This document shows positions 34,456 through 44,927 of a stretch of DNA of 64,000 bases, piece after piece (position 1 is the first letter of the stretch; the number at the start of each line of letters is the position of its first letter). The notes beneath the pieces were generated by a model. That model had not been told where the DNA came from, did no database searches, and saw nothing but the letters and a program-made list of their open reading frames with translations. The position numbers and the translations under genes were made by a program. Source of the DNA: Bidens hawaiensis (taxonomy: Eukaryota; Streptophyta; Magnoliopsida; Asterales; Asteraceae); assembly GCA_021521415.1 (NCBI GenBank), contig JAIQDT010000168.1, positions 876,501 to 940,500 on the forward strand, written 5' to 3'.

Positions 34456-36243
34456 ATGAAGGCGTCTCTGAAGGCAAAATACGACGCGGAGAAAGCGAGC
34501 GCCGCATCGGCCGTGAGTCTGGCTTTCAACGCCGGCTATGTCAAACTCCGGGCTTCGTTGACCGAGGCCACCATCCTCAACGGCCCTAGCTTCAACGGCT
34601 TAGCTCTCGCCCATGATAAGCCTGGAGCCTTCACCATCGACTACAATGTCCCCAAAAAGGTACTAGTCTTTCAAAATCAGTGTTTTAGGTTACTTTCTCA
34701 ACTTATATCTATGTATTACTGTTATTTGTATGTCAAAATCTATTTACAGGACTTCAGGTTTCAGTTCATGAACACGATTAAGCTTTCAGAAAAGCCCTTA
34801 CACTTGACCTACAGCCACAATTTGGGAGATCATAAAACCATCCTTAATGGGACACTAGTGATTGATTCAGACAACAAAGTGTCGGTCAATCACGTTCTCG
34901 GTTCGGCAAATTGCAAGTTGAAGTACACTTATGTCCATGGAGGGTTGACTACGTTTGAACCTAGCTATGATTTGGCTAAAGATTCGTGGGATTTTGCGGT
35001 TTCTAGGAAGGTTTATGAAGATCATGTGTTAAGGGCTGCGTATCAGATGTCTAGTCAAGATTTGGCAGTTGATTGGTCAACTAAGTCGAAGTTGATTGGA
35101 TCTTACAAGGTATCAATCAGTTCATGACTATTTTTTCTTTCAGTTAATTGCTGTTTACTTTACTCGTCTTGTATTGTAGATTCATAGTTAAAAAAGGACA
35201 TAACACACTTTTTGAACTGGTTTTACTCTTAAGCTGTGTTCCCAAGTTTACTTATCGAAAGGAAAGGAAAGGAAAAGTTTTTCTTTTCTTTCTTTCTTCC
35301 CTCTTCTCCTTTCTCCTTTCTTTTCTTTTTCTTTCCAATTCTTACCAATCTGGAAAGAAAGTTTTTATTCCTATCTTTCTCTCCCTTTCTCTCTTCTTCT
35401 TTCCTTTTATGAAACTCGGGAACACAACCTTAAGGATGGCTAAAGAGTTATCTCTAATCAAAGTATTTTAATAATCCCTTGCAAAAAGGAACAACACCAT
35501 TTAAATTTTATATGAAACGTCAAACTAGGCGCACTCGATGCCCCTACTTTTCGATTAGCGGTGCTGAGCTCTCCTTAGCTTGAGCTCGGCTCGTTTAAGC
35601 TTTATTTATATAGCTCAAGTTCGACTTGTTTACTATTTATTAATTGTTATATGCATATCTATTAAATAAAAGTTATATAAGTAGCAAGTTCGTTTAAGCT
35701 CGCGAGCATACTTGAGCTCGAGAAGTGAAGCTAGGGCTCGGCTCGGGCTCGTTTAATAAACCAACTCATTCTTTTGCTCAAGCTCGTTTAGGTTCGGCTC
35801 TTGCGAGCTGATCTCAAGTGCCTCACAAGCGGCTTGGCTTGTTTACACCACTGTTTTTTATTGCATATTGCTGTTTAGTAATAGACGATTTTCATCAAGT
35901 ATATTGTTATTAGCAGCTCTATTTTATCTGTATTTAGAATACTTTAGATGTTATATCTTGATTTCTAAAATTTAAAAATACATTAGATGTTGGATTTTTT
36001 GGAACTAAAATACATGAAATGATGCTTCTTGAGAAGTAGAATACATTAAATGTTTAAGTTAATTTAAGATTAGTTCTTTATGAATTAAAAAAACTAAATG
36101 TTTCTTGAAAATAAAAATTCATTTTCTAATTTTGAGTTTTTGTTTTAATCTCATTTTGCCAGGTTTCAGCACTATTCAACCTGGAAGGTGGATTAAAAGT
36201 CCCTCGAGTAACTGCTAAGAGCACGTGGGATTTTGAAATGTGA
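34456..36243 (+). CDS. OEP24: Outer envelope pore protein 24-like (three exons)
   Basis: Beta-barrel solute channel of the plastid outer envelope. Exons are 34456-34659, 34750-35109 and 36163-36243, all with GT/AG introns, giving 214 residues, about the size of pea OEP24. Family signatures include the N-terminal [25 protein letters not shown] (residues 25-39), [18 protein letters not shown] across the first junction, [17 protein letters not shown] (about 150-166), [13 protein letters not shown] and the C-terminal AKSTWDFEM. There is no transit peptide, as expected for a self-inserting outer-envelope protein. The ATG fits the family start and follows an AAAAG-rich leader. Intron 1 is only 90 bp and has no in-frame stop; intron 2 (1,053 bp) carries a MITE and an AGCTCG repeat. 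It is the only intact-looking host gene here. Transcription is not testable from sequence. Confidence 0.93.
35235..35426. mobile_element. Purine/pyrimidine-rich MITE in OEP24 intron 2
   Basis: Ends TGTGTTCCCAAGTTTA and GAAACTCGGGAACACA are near-perfect inverted repeats. The interior is GAAAGGAAAG on one side and TTTCTTTCC on the other, so the strand folds back on itself. CTTAAG stands close outside both ends and may derive from the target duplication. Related copies lie at 39280-39440, 41090-41240 and 48788-48992. Confidence 0.8.
35555..35860. repeat. AGCTCG-rich repetitive element in OEP24 intron 2
   Basis: Mirror-like blocks of GAGCTCGGCTCGTTTAAGC and GCTCAAGCTCGTTTAGG flank an AT-rich centre and end in CTTGTTTACACCACT. 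The composition resembles small hAT-type non-autonomous elements, but I could not define a target duplication. Confidence 0.5.
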
Positions 36244-36867
36244 ATCTTCACGGCGTCTTCTTTGAACTCGCACGAAGATATTCATATTATTGTTGGTCGG
36301 TATCGCTTTAATTGCTAACAATGTTTGGTCATGTCTATTAATGATGTAATGGTTACTACTTTACAAGCCATCACAAGTGTCGATGTAAACTAGTGGTTTC
36401 ATATTGAGCTGCAAGACTATCTATATATCCTTAGTTTTTATGAATTCGGTTCTGGCTTCAAGATATATAAGCTATACCGGTTCACTTGTCAGATTGATTA
36501 TTAAAATAATCATGTGATAGTGAGTCTTCTAGAGGAAGGAAGATTCGTATCCGATCTGGTATAAAACTCATTTTCTGGTATAACCTTTTAACTCATTTTT
36601 TGATTTAGTGGGGTTGGAATATTCGTTTCTATCTCGTTGTCATAGGTCACAAGGCGTATACTGAAGATGCAATGTTTTTAGGACCAGACAAGGCTCGGAC
36701 CGATTGGTTCCTAACTCAAAACTGTTCTGATCCAGAAGTGGGTTTGGGAGAAACTGGTTTAAAGCCAAACTGAAGTGTCTGTAATTGTTTTGCCGTAATC
36801 AGTTTCTGTTAAAACCAAACCGAACCTGATACAAAGTGCTTTCAAACTAATCTGATCAATTTTTCAT
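36244..36867. other. OEP24 3' flank
   Basis: The first few hundred bases are probably the OEP24 3' UTR. No other gene is seen. Near 36690-36830 the sequence turns to AAACCGAACC and GGTTTAAAGCC words like those near hAT termini. Confidence 0.5.
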
Positions 36868-36878
36868 TTTTTTTTTGA
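36868..36878 (-). other. Poly(A) tail of the RT-endonuclease element
   Basis: A run of T on the plus strand (A on the minus strand) about 40 bases after the stop of the long reverse-transcriptase ORF. It is the mark of a non-LTR retrotransposon inserted by target-primed reverse transcription. Confidence 0.75.
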
Positions 36879-36915
36879 ACAATAATGATTCTTTCATTAT
36901 ATAGAAACATAGATA

Positions 36916-39045
36916 TTACAACAACATAGCAGGTAGGCGGGCAACAAGCTGCGCCGCCACCCCTTTCTGAATTGCAAACCCTAACTTGCTAAAGACATAC
37001 CCCTGCCCCTTTGGAGTCGACACATTGCTATGCACAACCTGTTGGACCCTGGTTAGGAAACGGATAGCTTCCGGTGCCAAGGAGCCAAAGGTATCAAAAG
37101 CCAAAGGGACAAAAACATGTTGGTTCTCTTCGCAGGCTTTAGCATGTTTCTCCACGTTCTTCGTTTCAGCCCTTTTCATTGCTTGCCCAGCTACAAACTC
37201 ATTATCCCTCAAACCAGCTAAGGGAGATACCCCTGTGAGGTCAACACAAGCGTGTTTTCCCCCGGCCCAACCAAAGACGAGCAAATCTTTCGGTCGTAGA
37301 GTGGATCTCCCTTCCGTGGGGTCTGTAAGGAAGTTTACGGGGGCTTCCTTTTTAGCTGATATCCCAGCTCGCCTTAAGATGTCCCAAAGAACGTCCCGCA
37401 CCCAATCATGTCGATATTTGAACCCAGACATCTCCTTGCAATGAACCGCATGCTCTCCGAATTTATCCAGGCAAGCCTTACGGCAGATCGGACATGTTTC
37501 GTCTTCTGGATACATTGGGACCATCAAACGGTACTTAAGAATGGCCCTATACTCGACCGCAGACATGCTTTGGCCCAAGCCATCAATCGGGATAACGGTC
37601 AGAAAATCTTGGGCATGAGGACCTTGTAAGCATTCAATAACCGCCTTCTGTCGGGGGAACAATCCAAAAACTTCTCCCAAGCTCTGAGCGATTTTGCCAA
37701 AAAGGGCATTCGCCAAAGTTTTTTGAGGCTTTGGTGGGGCGGTGTCCATATTAGAGAAACCGCCAATGTCAAAGTCCGGGAGAGTGCCATTTAGGCGTTC
37801 TAGGGCTTGCACGTAGTCTGAGTCCAGGTCGACAACTCCGCTATTCCTTAAGATGTGATTCTGTAGCTTCCAAGACTGAGCCCTCGACGCTACAAAAGTG
37901 TAAACCCCAACATCATGAGCCGAAAGAAGGCCTAAACCCCCTAAGCGCATCGGTAAAGATGCAAGTCGCCACTGAAGATCACCAAAGAACGGGCCTCCAC
38001 ATACAACTATGTCTTCGATGGCTTCTCGAAGCCCCTTATCAAAACAGGATACCGCATCATCCATCATATGGGGGTGGCATGTTCGTAACCCAAAAAGCAA
38101 CTTAGCAACCCCCATGCAAGACCTAAGCAGGAGGAGTTCGCTCTGGGGATCCCTAAGGCAAGGTAAGAGTTTCATAAGATCAACCGCACGAGATGCTTTC
38201 CGCCTCGCCAACTCCTTAATAAAGTAGGGATCTCGACTAACAGCCCCTCCAAGGAGCTTTACCCCTCTCTCTGGTCTACCAATCCCACTAGGGAAGAGCC
38301 CATCTTTGACTTTCACCCCATTACACGCTGGCCAAAAAACCTCGGTTTTCTTAATATTAAGTGGCAGCCCCAATGATGGCCCTTCCGAGCTGATAATGTC
38401 TAGAGCTTTAACGACTTCGTTGGCACCACCAATAATAGTCCCATCATCCAAGTACCAAGCATGAAATGGGAGGTTACAGTCATTTTGTACCCGGAGAACA
38501 AGAGGGTGTAATGCTAAGGCAAAGAGGAGGGGCCCAAGGGGGTCTCCCTGCTGAACCCCAGTAGTAGCCCCTATACAGTCATCACCAACGTACAACCTAG
38601 CCGGCTGGGCATAAAGGAACTGGACCCATAGATAGATAGACGGGCAATGATGATGAACCTCCTGGAGAAGGGCTGTGCGGTCGACCATATTGAAGGCGTT
38701 GGAGAAGTCCACGGTAAGCATAGCTAAAGAACCGTCCGCGTGAAAGGAGTTAAGAAATCGGTTCGCGCTGTGAAGCACCGCCTCTGCCCCATTAGGGGTC
38801 CCCACCCCAAACTGAAAGTCCCCTAAATACTGATTCATTTCCTTCCCAACCATCTTAATAGCCACTTTAGAAACCAACCTACGCCAGATTTCCCCCACAG
38901 CAATGGGCCGAATTCCATTATCCGGCTTTAATAAAGGGGTAAGGGGGGCTGAAGCAATAAACTCAGCGAGCACCTTAGGGCACAGACCCCCTAGCCATAA
39001 GTTGACGACTTCAGTGATGGCTGAGAGCAGACCCATGGAAGTCAT
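36916..39045 (-). CDS. Non-LTR reverse transcriptase with zinc knuckle and restriction-like endonuclease signature (5'-truncated)
   Basis: 709 codons with no stop. RT motifs run in order: RPIAVGEIWRRLVSK (residues 46-60), motif A LTVDFSNAFN with Asp113, motif B GVQQGDPLGPLLFAL (163-177), motif C WYLDDG with Asp200/Asp201, then GLPLNIKKTEVFW and VKLLGGAV. A zinc knuckle follows (C518, C521, H532, C536), then LRPKDLLVF with Asp587, CVDLTG with Asp602 and a possible Lys624, a PD-(D/E)XK-like spacing. This RT, CCHC, endonuclease order is that of R2-like non-LTR elements, not the APE-first order of plant L1. The N-terminus starts just before the RT fingers, so the element is probably 5'-truncated; the annotated ATG may not be the original start. 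A poly(A) run follows. An intact frame in decayed surroundings suggests a recent insertion. Confidence 0.82.
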   Translation of the reverse strand: MTSMGLLSAITEVVNLWLGGLCPKVLAEFIASAPLTPLLKPDNGIRPIAVGEIWRRLVSKVAIKMVGKEMNQYLGDFQFGVGTPNGAEAVLHSANRFLNSFHADGSLAMLTVDFSNAFNMVDRTALLQEVHHHCPSIYLWVQFLYAQPARLYVGDDCIGATTGVQQGDPLGPLLFALALHPLVLRVQNDCNLPFHAWYLDDGTIIGGANEVVKALDIISSEGPSLGLPLNIKKTEVFWPACNGVKVKDGLFPSGIGRPERGVKLLGGAVSRDPYFIKELARRKASRAVDLMKLLPCLRDPQSELLLLRSCMGVAKLLFGLRTCHPHMMDDAVSCFDKGLREAIEDIVVCGGPFFGDLQWRLASLPMRLGGLGLLSAHDVGVYTFVASRAQSWKLQNHILRNSGVVDLDSDYVQALERLNGTLPDFDIGGFSNMDTAPPKPQKTLANALFGKIAQSLGEVFGLFPRQKAVIECLQGPHAQDFLTVIPIDGLGQSMSAVEYRAILKYRLMVPMYPEDETCPICRKACLDKFGEHAVHCKEMSGFKYRHDWVRDVLWDILRRAGISAKKEAPVNFLTDPTEGRSTLRPKDLLVFGWAGGKHACVDLTGVSPLAGLRDNEFVAGQAMKRAETKNVEKHAKACEENQHVFVPLAFDTFGSLAPEAIRFLTRVQQVVHSNVSTPKGQGYVFSKLGFAIQKGVAAQLVARLPAMLL

Positions 39046-39077
39046 TAAATTTCGGTTTCTAAATCAAACCGGATTTG

Positions 39078-39101
39078 ACTCGGTTTTGTGCACCTCTAAT
39101 T
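39078..39101. mobile_element. hAT-type terminus remnant
   Basis: Read on the minus strand as TAGAGGTGCACAAAACCGAG, nearly the same as the ends of the hAT element at 43979-47483. The RT element inserted beside it. I found no convincing partner end on the left (36640-36860). Confidence 0.5.
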
Positions 39102-39922
39102 GGCATGGTTGAGTGCTTATGGACCGCTTCCATTTGGGTGACTTGGTTTTCGCATGGGATGTTTAATTGGACTCCGGTAATCAAGGTTAATATTGAGAGG
39201 CTACCCACCAAATTTAACTATTAATAGCTATTAAAATAGAAAAGGCCCAATAAGCACACCTTGGCCGGTCAAAACATCTCCTTTCCCGAGTTTCCTTTAA
39301 AGAGACAAAAGAAAGGAAAGGAAACTACAAGAGAAAAGAAAGGAAAAGAGTGATATTATTTCGTGTTCCCCAGTTTAATAGAAAGGAAAGGAAAATAAAC
39401 ATTTTGTGTGTTCCCTAGTTGAGAGGAAAAGAAAGGAACGTTATAATTTTACCATTATACCCTTAGGTAAAATTAAATAAGAAATACATTACTTACCATT
39501 ATCTATTACTCGTTTATTGTTATTCTCTCAAGACTTTGAGTCCCAAACTAGTCTCCATACTATATGCGTACTAACCTGAAATTTACATGCATTAAGTTTT
39601 TTCCAAAAAAGCCTTTTTGTTGGTGTTTCTAGTGTTTGACACTATTAGTTGGGACACCTGCAAATGATAAGCAAATGAGCTAGTTTGTCATTCATTTGCA
39701 GATAATGAGTTTCTAAAACTGCAGTAGTTAGATATTAGTTTGGAACATATTTATTTCATATGCATATAAATGGAGAGAAGTTAGAGAACTGAACACAACA
39801 TATCACATGAATGGTGAACTTTTAGATATTAGTGTTTGACCCTATTACTTGAATCCATATTTGTCTTTGGCATCCTGCAATTTTTAACCCCTGAACATTG
39901 AGCAATCAATTAATGGAGCATA
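39102..39922. other. Non-coding stretch with a degenerate MITE copy
   Basis: No gene recognised. Bases 39280-39440 hold GAAAGGAAAGGAAA words with GTGTTCCCxAGTT at 39363 and 39408, a degraded copy of the purine-rich MITE family. Confidence 0.5.
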
Positions 39923-40597
39923 CAGGGCCGGCTGAACAATAGAAGAAACCCAAGCCCTAGCTTGAGGCCTCCCAAATATTTGGGCCTCCATATACTAATA
40001 TTATGTTAAAAAAATAAATATATTATATAGAATTCATAGAAAGAAAGCGGGCACGGTTGCAAACTATTTTGCAGTTTTGGGAAAATGGAATGAATGAATG
40101 ATTGGGAGTTTCCAAGATTAATAAATAAAATTTTCTTTTATCTATTGCAATTGGGACTTCACTATATGACATATATTGAATTCTCTCCAATTTTCTATAG
40201 GCTATGTATAGGTTACTCTGCTTCATCTCATATTCTCAAATCTCATATGAATTTTCATGCATTGAATCACAATTCTGCTTACTTGGTATAGCAATTGACA
40301 AATCAAGTTTCAATTGTTTCACTGCTTCTTAACATTTGGCATCATAATTTTGCTTAAGACCGAGGCTAGTACTCTGCAATCTGCTTCTTAATTTCTCAGG
40401 ATATAATTGATTTTTTTTACAACCTTAGATTATAACTGATAACATGATTACTTAGTTTTATATCTAATGTCAAATCGAAACCGAAAGTTTGAAAACGGTC
40501 ACTCAAAAAGGCTAAAAAATTTAAACGATATTGTTTTTTAATGAACGCCTTAATATTTAGTTAGCTTTAGGTCTCCGAAAACGTTGAGCCGGCCCTG
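39923..40597. mobile_element. Non-autonomous hAT-like element (675 bp)
   Basis: Fifteen-base inverted ends CAGGGCCGGCTGAAC and GTTGAGCCGGCCCTG (one mismatch), with the perfect eight-base target duplication GGAGCATA at 39915-39922 and 40598-40605. The interior is AT-rich and has no transposase. The eight-base duplication and CAGGG start fit the hAT superfamily. Confidence 0.9.
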
Positions 40598-40605
40598 GGA
40601 GCATA

Positions 40606-42371
40606 TGCATATTTTGGACCAAACAAAACAGAGCTCACAACCCAGCCAAAAACTGACCAGACTAACTCTAACCGCAATCAACCCTAAATCCCTAATTCCA
40701 ATCCTAATTACACAAAATCATTACACAGATATCCTAGAAATGTAATCACATTCCAAATCTTTTCAAAATTAGGTCAACTAAACACCGATTCCAAATCCGA
40801 ACCACAACACAAGTTCAATCTACATATCATAACCACAAACAATCAAAACACAAAGTTTCAGATCTAAAACAAAACGCTCACTGAAATTAACTTCCAAGTA
40901 CCTGATAAGAGTAGGCATTGAGAAGCTGGTGTTGCCTATGGATATGCTTGGGGCATCAAGTACTTTGATGATGAACGATGGCTAACTTTGGATAACAATA
41001 GAAAAGGAATGAAACATTTAACAAGACGAGGGCAATATAGTAATTGTGACTTCTTTAATTTTTTTTCCCTTTGTTTCCGTCCAATTTGGAAAGAAAGAAA
41101 ACACCATCAGTTTCCTCTCAATTTCATTTCCATTCAATTCCTTTCCATCTAAAAAAAATGTAAGGAACACCCTTTTCTCGTTGATTCCTTCCACTTTCCT
41201 TTCCTTTCTCTCTATAACTTAACTTAGGAACACATAGAGTGAGGGTTTTTTGATTTGTTGATTTCTTAGAGTTTTCTATAAGAATTTTATGTAGTGTGGA
41301 ATGGTAAATTTGTTTGTGTGAAATGGTAAATTTTTTTAGTTTTAAATCTGTCTATATAATAAACCAACAGGATTTTTCACCAAAACTCTTCATTTGTACA
41401 CGTGTATTTTTCTCTTTTTTATTAATTATTTTTATTAACATAATAATAATCACAACTCGCGAGATACGTTTTTGACCAAATTCAGATCATATAACCTTAG
41501 CAATCTTATAAAAAAATTTTAACCCTAGCATTCTAATTCAATGTTCCTGTTTGTGTTCACTATATCATCCATTGTGCATTTGCTTCAGCATTACAGGTAT
41601 GAATCATTATTAATTGAAATCGTCCTCAACATTTGAAGCATATAACTAACCCTAATTTTTGTTTACTACTCAAATCAACGGAATCATTGTTGTCACCAAG
41701 GTTAATGGTCTCATTGCACACATCTATAATCGTTGTCAATCAATAGAACCGTTCATCGTCTTCAACTTTAAAGGTATTAGCAATATTCTATTCGACTATA
41801 CAGATTATGTTTACAAATTCGATTATACCTATGCTTTTTAATTAGCCCTTTATTCTAAATGAGATAATGGATTTCATGAATCAGCTTTTTGCAAATAATA
41901 GTTTTAGAATAGAAAAGGAAAATAAAAGACACAAACCTAAACCACTAGGTCAAGTTGCATTATCAATATTACCTAAAATAGGTTGAGTAAAGATAAGAGA
42001 AACTTTCAAATAACAAACCATAACCTCATTTACACTTTTGGCCCGTATGATTATAAACAGTTTGGTATTGCGTTGCAGGTTTGAACTTTTAAACTACGAG
42101 TCAGACATTATTAAGAATACTCAAAACAATGTATGAAAAAGATATTCGAAGTCAAGCTTTATTTAGATTACTCTGCAAGAAAATCCCGGTAAGATATTAA
42201 AGTGATCCATACTTTTACAAATAGTAAGATAATATTTCGTAAAAGATTTAAGTTTGCTTAGTTTACCTACAATTTTATTTAGTCTTTTATGATATGAGAT
42301 ACATCTGGTGCTAATACATTGGACTGTAATCTTTCTCTTATATCATGAAGTGAAAGGAACGAATGTTATGT
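40606..42371. other. Non-coding stretch
   Basis: No supported gene. A possible exon-like piece on the plus strand near 40935-41010 reads AGVAYGYAWGIKYFDDERW, but I cannot assign it and no neighbouring exons are visible. Bases 41090-41240 are pyrimidine- and purine-rich like the MITE family at 48788. TCTATATAATAAA at 41349 resembles a Helitron 5' start but is unproven. Confidence 0.4.
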
Positions 42372-42374
42372 TTA

Positions 42375-42553
42375 GGGGGTGTTCGGGATTCCTTATTTTA
42401 CCTCCTTATAACTTTTCATTAAGTTAATAAGTTACAACGTTGTAACTTATGAAATTTTTCCTCTCACAATATAAGCAATCCCAAACACCTTATTACTTTT
42501 TACAAAGTTAATAAGTTATAAGTTGGTGAAAATAAGCAATCCCAAACACTCCC
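42375..42553. mobile_element. Tourist-like MITE (179 bp)
   Basis: Inverted ends GGGGGTGTTCGGGATT and AATCCCAAACACTCCC with TTA on both sides (42372-42374, 42554-42556). The TTA duplication and small size fit PIF/Harbinger-derived Tourist elements. The interior is ATAAGTT-rich and non-coding. Confidence 0.85.
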
Positions 42554-42556
42554 TTA

Positions 42557-43978
42557 GGTATGCAATAATTTCTTATTTTATTAACTAGTTGATTGACCCG
42601 CCGCAACAGTAAGTGTTACATACCAACCTTATGCACGGCGGGGTGTCGGTAAGTTTTACATACCAACCTTATAACCCCTCGTTACATCATCTTCGAGGGA
42701 CTGTTAACAAAATATATGCTGTACGTGTTCACAAAATAAAATGGTTATTGTTAATTACAAAACATTGTTGGTTTGGTATTTAACATATGCTAATACTTGC
42801 TAAAAAGTGGCATTATGGTGTTGTCAAAGAGCAGTTATATATGGTGTTGTCAAAGAGTGGGTGGTTGTGCATGAGATTCTATGGCGTCTGTTACTTTGAT
42901 CCTGGATCTGCAAAAAAATTATGAAATCAGATTTACAAATGTAGGAACCTAAGAAACTATAAGCATAACATGATGTTTTAACCAATTATTAGGACCTCTA
43001 GCTTGAGGCTAGTCCAGCTTCATCTCGGCTAAGAACCTAAGAAACTATAAGCACAACATGATGTTTTAACCAACTATTAGGACCTCTGGCTCGAGCCTGG
43101 TCCAACTCAATCTCGACTAGGCTACGTTACACCTTATTCAAGCCATCCCAAGGCATCTAATTTTGACCCGTACTAAAACATTACCCATTTCAATACGAAC
43201 ATATTTTGACCCAACCTATTACCAGAGTTGTACTCACGTCCATCTATCCTCCTATAGAAATTATATTAAAAAAATAATAAAATCACAATAACTCAAAAAA
43301 CTAATGCACAAAAAGGAATCCTCTCATTAAAGCCAAATGGTTCTGTTTGAGGATTACTAATTAATCTAAAACTCAACTAAAAGAAATAAAAACATATGAA
43401 GATGCAAAATTTAATTAACCTAGTGAACCATGACTCACTCACTACTACCATGACTCAGTCACTAAAGATGAAAGAGCTCACCTTCACATACAACCACACC
43501 TCCAGCATATGCTTTTCCCTCCAATTTTGCAATCCCAAATCGTTTTTGAAGTCTGATTAATGTAATTCTCGTTAATTTTATCTGTTAAAAAAATAAGTTA
43601 GGATGAATTTTGGTTCAAAATTTTAAAAGGGGAATATAGTTGTAAGTGGTATCCTTACACTTTCTTTTCTTATGGTCTTTGGCTGGTGATGTAGGCATGA
43701 GGGTGTCTGCAGAGTTTAGAATCGTAACTATTTTGTTCCTTTTCAACCACGGATCTCCACCTCCAATTACCTGCACAAAAACCCTTAATATTAGATTATA
43801 ATTAAAGCGGCCACCTAGTTCAAAAGCATATTCAAACTTTCAAAGCATATTGCACTAATACATCGCCACCAACATAAATGAAGTAATTCAATCATGTGGT
43901 TTCACATTAAAAGGTTGCAAAATCAAAGTATTGAATGAAATTACAACATCTACTAGAACATGAAGATAATGGATATCA
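42557..43978. other. Non-coding stretch with a short tandem duplication
   Basis: Bases 42945-43030 and 43031-43120 are two diverged copies of one 86-88-bp unit (GAACCTAAGAAACTATAAGC ... TTAGGACCTCTxGCT). A CCCGCCG/CGGCGGG hairpin at 42597-42642 next to CTAG at 42585 could be a Helitron 3' end on the minus strand, with low confidence. No gene recognised. Confidence 0.45.
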
Positions 43979-44015
43979 TAGGTGCACAAAATCGAGTATT
44001 GTTATAAACCGGAAT

Positions 44016-44262
44016 CGGTTCGTAACTGGTATTTTTCACACCGGGTGAAAATGAGACCGGTTCCAGTCAGGAACTGGGTCGATTCCGGACCCGAACCGAT
44101 GGCCTGAATGTCAACATTTAGGAACCGGGTAGGAACCAGAACCGGGTATTACGTAAAAACCAGTTCCGCCGGTTTTTTTTTTGAAATTTAAATAATATAG
44201 CCGTTAGGAATCGGTTCCAACGACTATATAGCCGTTTTTGACCGTTGGAACCGGTTTTTTTA
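44016..44262. repeat. hAT left subterminal repeat block
   Basis: About ten copies of GGAACCGG/CCGGTTCC-type words, including TATAGCCGTTxGGAA and CCGTTGGAACCGG. The right end (47145-47465) mirrors it. Such clusters act as transposase binding sites in hAT elements. Confidence 0.8.
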
Positions 44263-44263
44263 T

Positions 44264-44276
44264 TATATAAAGCTTA
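44264..44276 (+). promoter_or_regulatory. Possible TATA box of the BED gene
   Basis: TATTATATAAAGC lies about 105 bp before the ATG at 44379. A second TATAAAT word lies near 44286-44293. Both fit a short plant promoter next to the subterminal repeats. Confidence 0.45.
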
Positions 44277-44378
44277 CCAACATACTATAAATAGCAATGT
44301 GTTGTGTGTTATTAGTTAAACCACTTTCAAAACTATAAAACACACTCTAAATCACAATTAAGGTTAAACCGACAAGAA

Positions 44379-44651
44379 ATGGCAACTAATGACGACGTTG
44401 TTATGGTGATCGAAACAACACGATGCCCCGATGTTTGGGTTCATTACGATTTGTGTGTCATGACCGACGCACAAGAGATGGCTCGGTGCAAGTATTGCTC
44501 GAAGTTTCGCAAAGCGGGGTCGAACTCGACCTTAGGAAAGCATACGAATAAGTATTTTTGTGAGAAAAGAAGTTTGGATGTCAAGAAAGCGGAAGTGGGA
44601 GAGTCGTCCGGCTCTACAACTCAAGCATCCACCGCCGGTGACAACGCTTAA
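44379..44651 (+). CDS. Stand-alone BED zinc-finger protein encoded in the hAT element
   Basis: Ninety residues, one exon. The BED finger spans about residues 16-62: VWVHYDLCVM, then CKYCSKF, then SNSTLGKH and YFC, giving the complete C-X2-C...H-X5-C ligand set. A Ser/Thr-rich tail follows (GESSGSTTQASTAGDN) and there is no catalytic domain. It resembles the BED domain of the element's own transposase (DIWKNWDLVV, SNSTLRKY) but is clearly diverged. It lies convergent to the transposase, 277 bp from its end, with TATA-like sequence upstream and AATAAATAAAATG downstream. It may bind the GGAACCGG subterminal repeats and assist or compete with transposase; that role is inference. No lesion is seen. 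Confidence 0.8.
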   Translation: MATNDDVVMVIETTRCPDVWVHYDLCVMTDAQEMARCKYCSKFRKAGSNSTLGKHTNKYFCEKRSLDVKKAEVGESSGSTTQASTAGDNA

Positions 44652-44927
44652 TCGTTGTAGAACGCCAGGTTAAAACGATAGACGTTTTTTAGTTTAAGTT
44701 GTTATATTTCATATCGTTTATGTTTTAATAATGTTTGTAATAGTACTTGTTTAAATAAATAAAATGTTCGTCGTTATTAAAAAAGTAACAAAAAGTTAAT
44801 CATGACTAATAAGAAATAAACCGATACTAGTAATAAACAAAACAAAAGTAGTTATTAAACAAATCAAAACTAAATATTAGTTGAACTTTGATCGTGTTAC
44901 AAATGATTTTACTAAAACAAATAAAAA

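Noticed and set aside
36986..37444. 152-codon plus-strand ORF over the RT-endonuclease gene
   Set aside because: A shadow of the 709-codon minus-strand ORF, with no domain of its own.
40935..41010. Exon-like reading AGVAYGYAWGIKYFDDERW
   Set aside because: No clear splice sites or companion exons, and the family is not recognised.
42585..42642. Helitron 3' end (hairpin CCCGCCG/CGGCGGG and CTAG)
   Set aside because: The loop is about 32 bases, no matching 5' TC end was identified, and no Rep/helicase is present.
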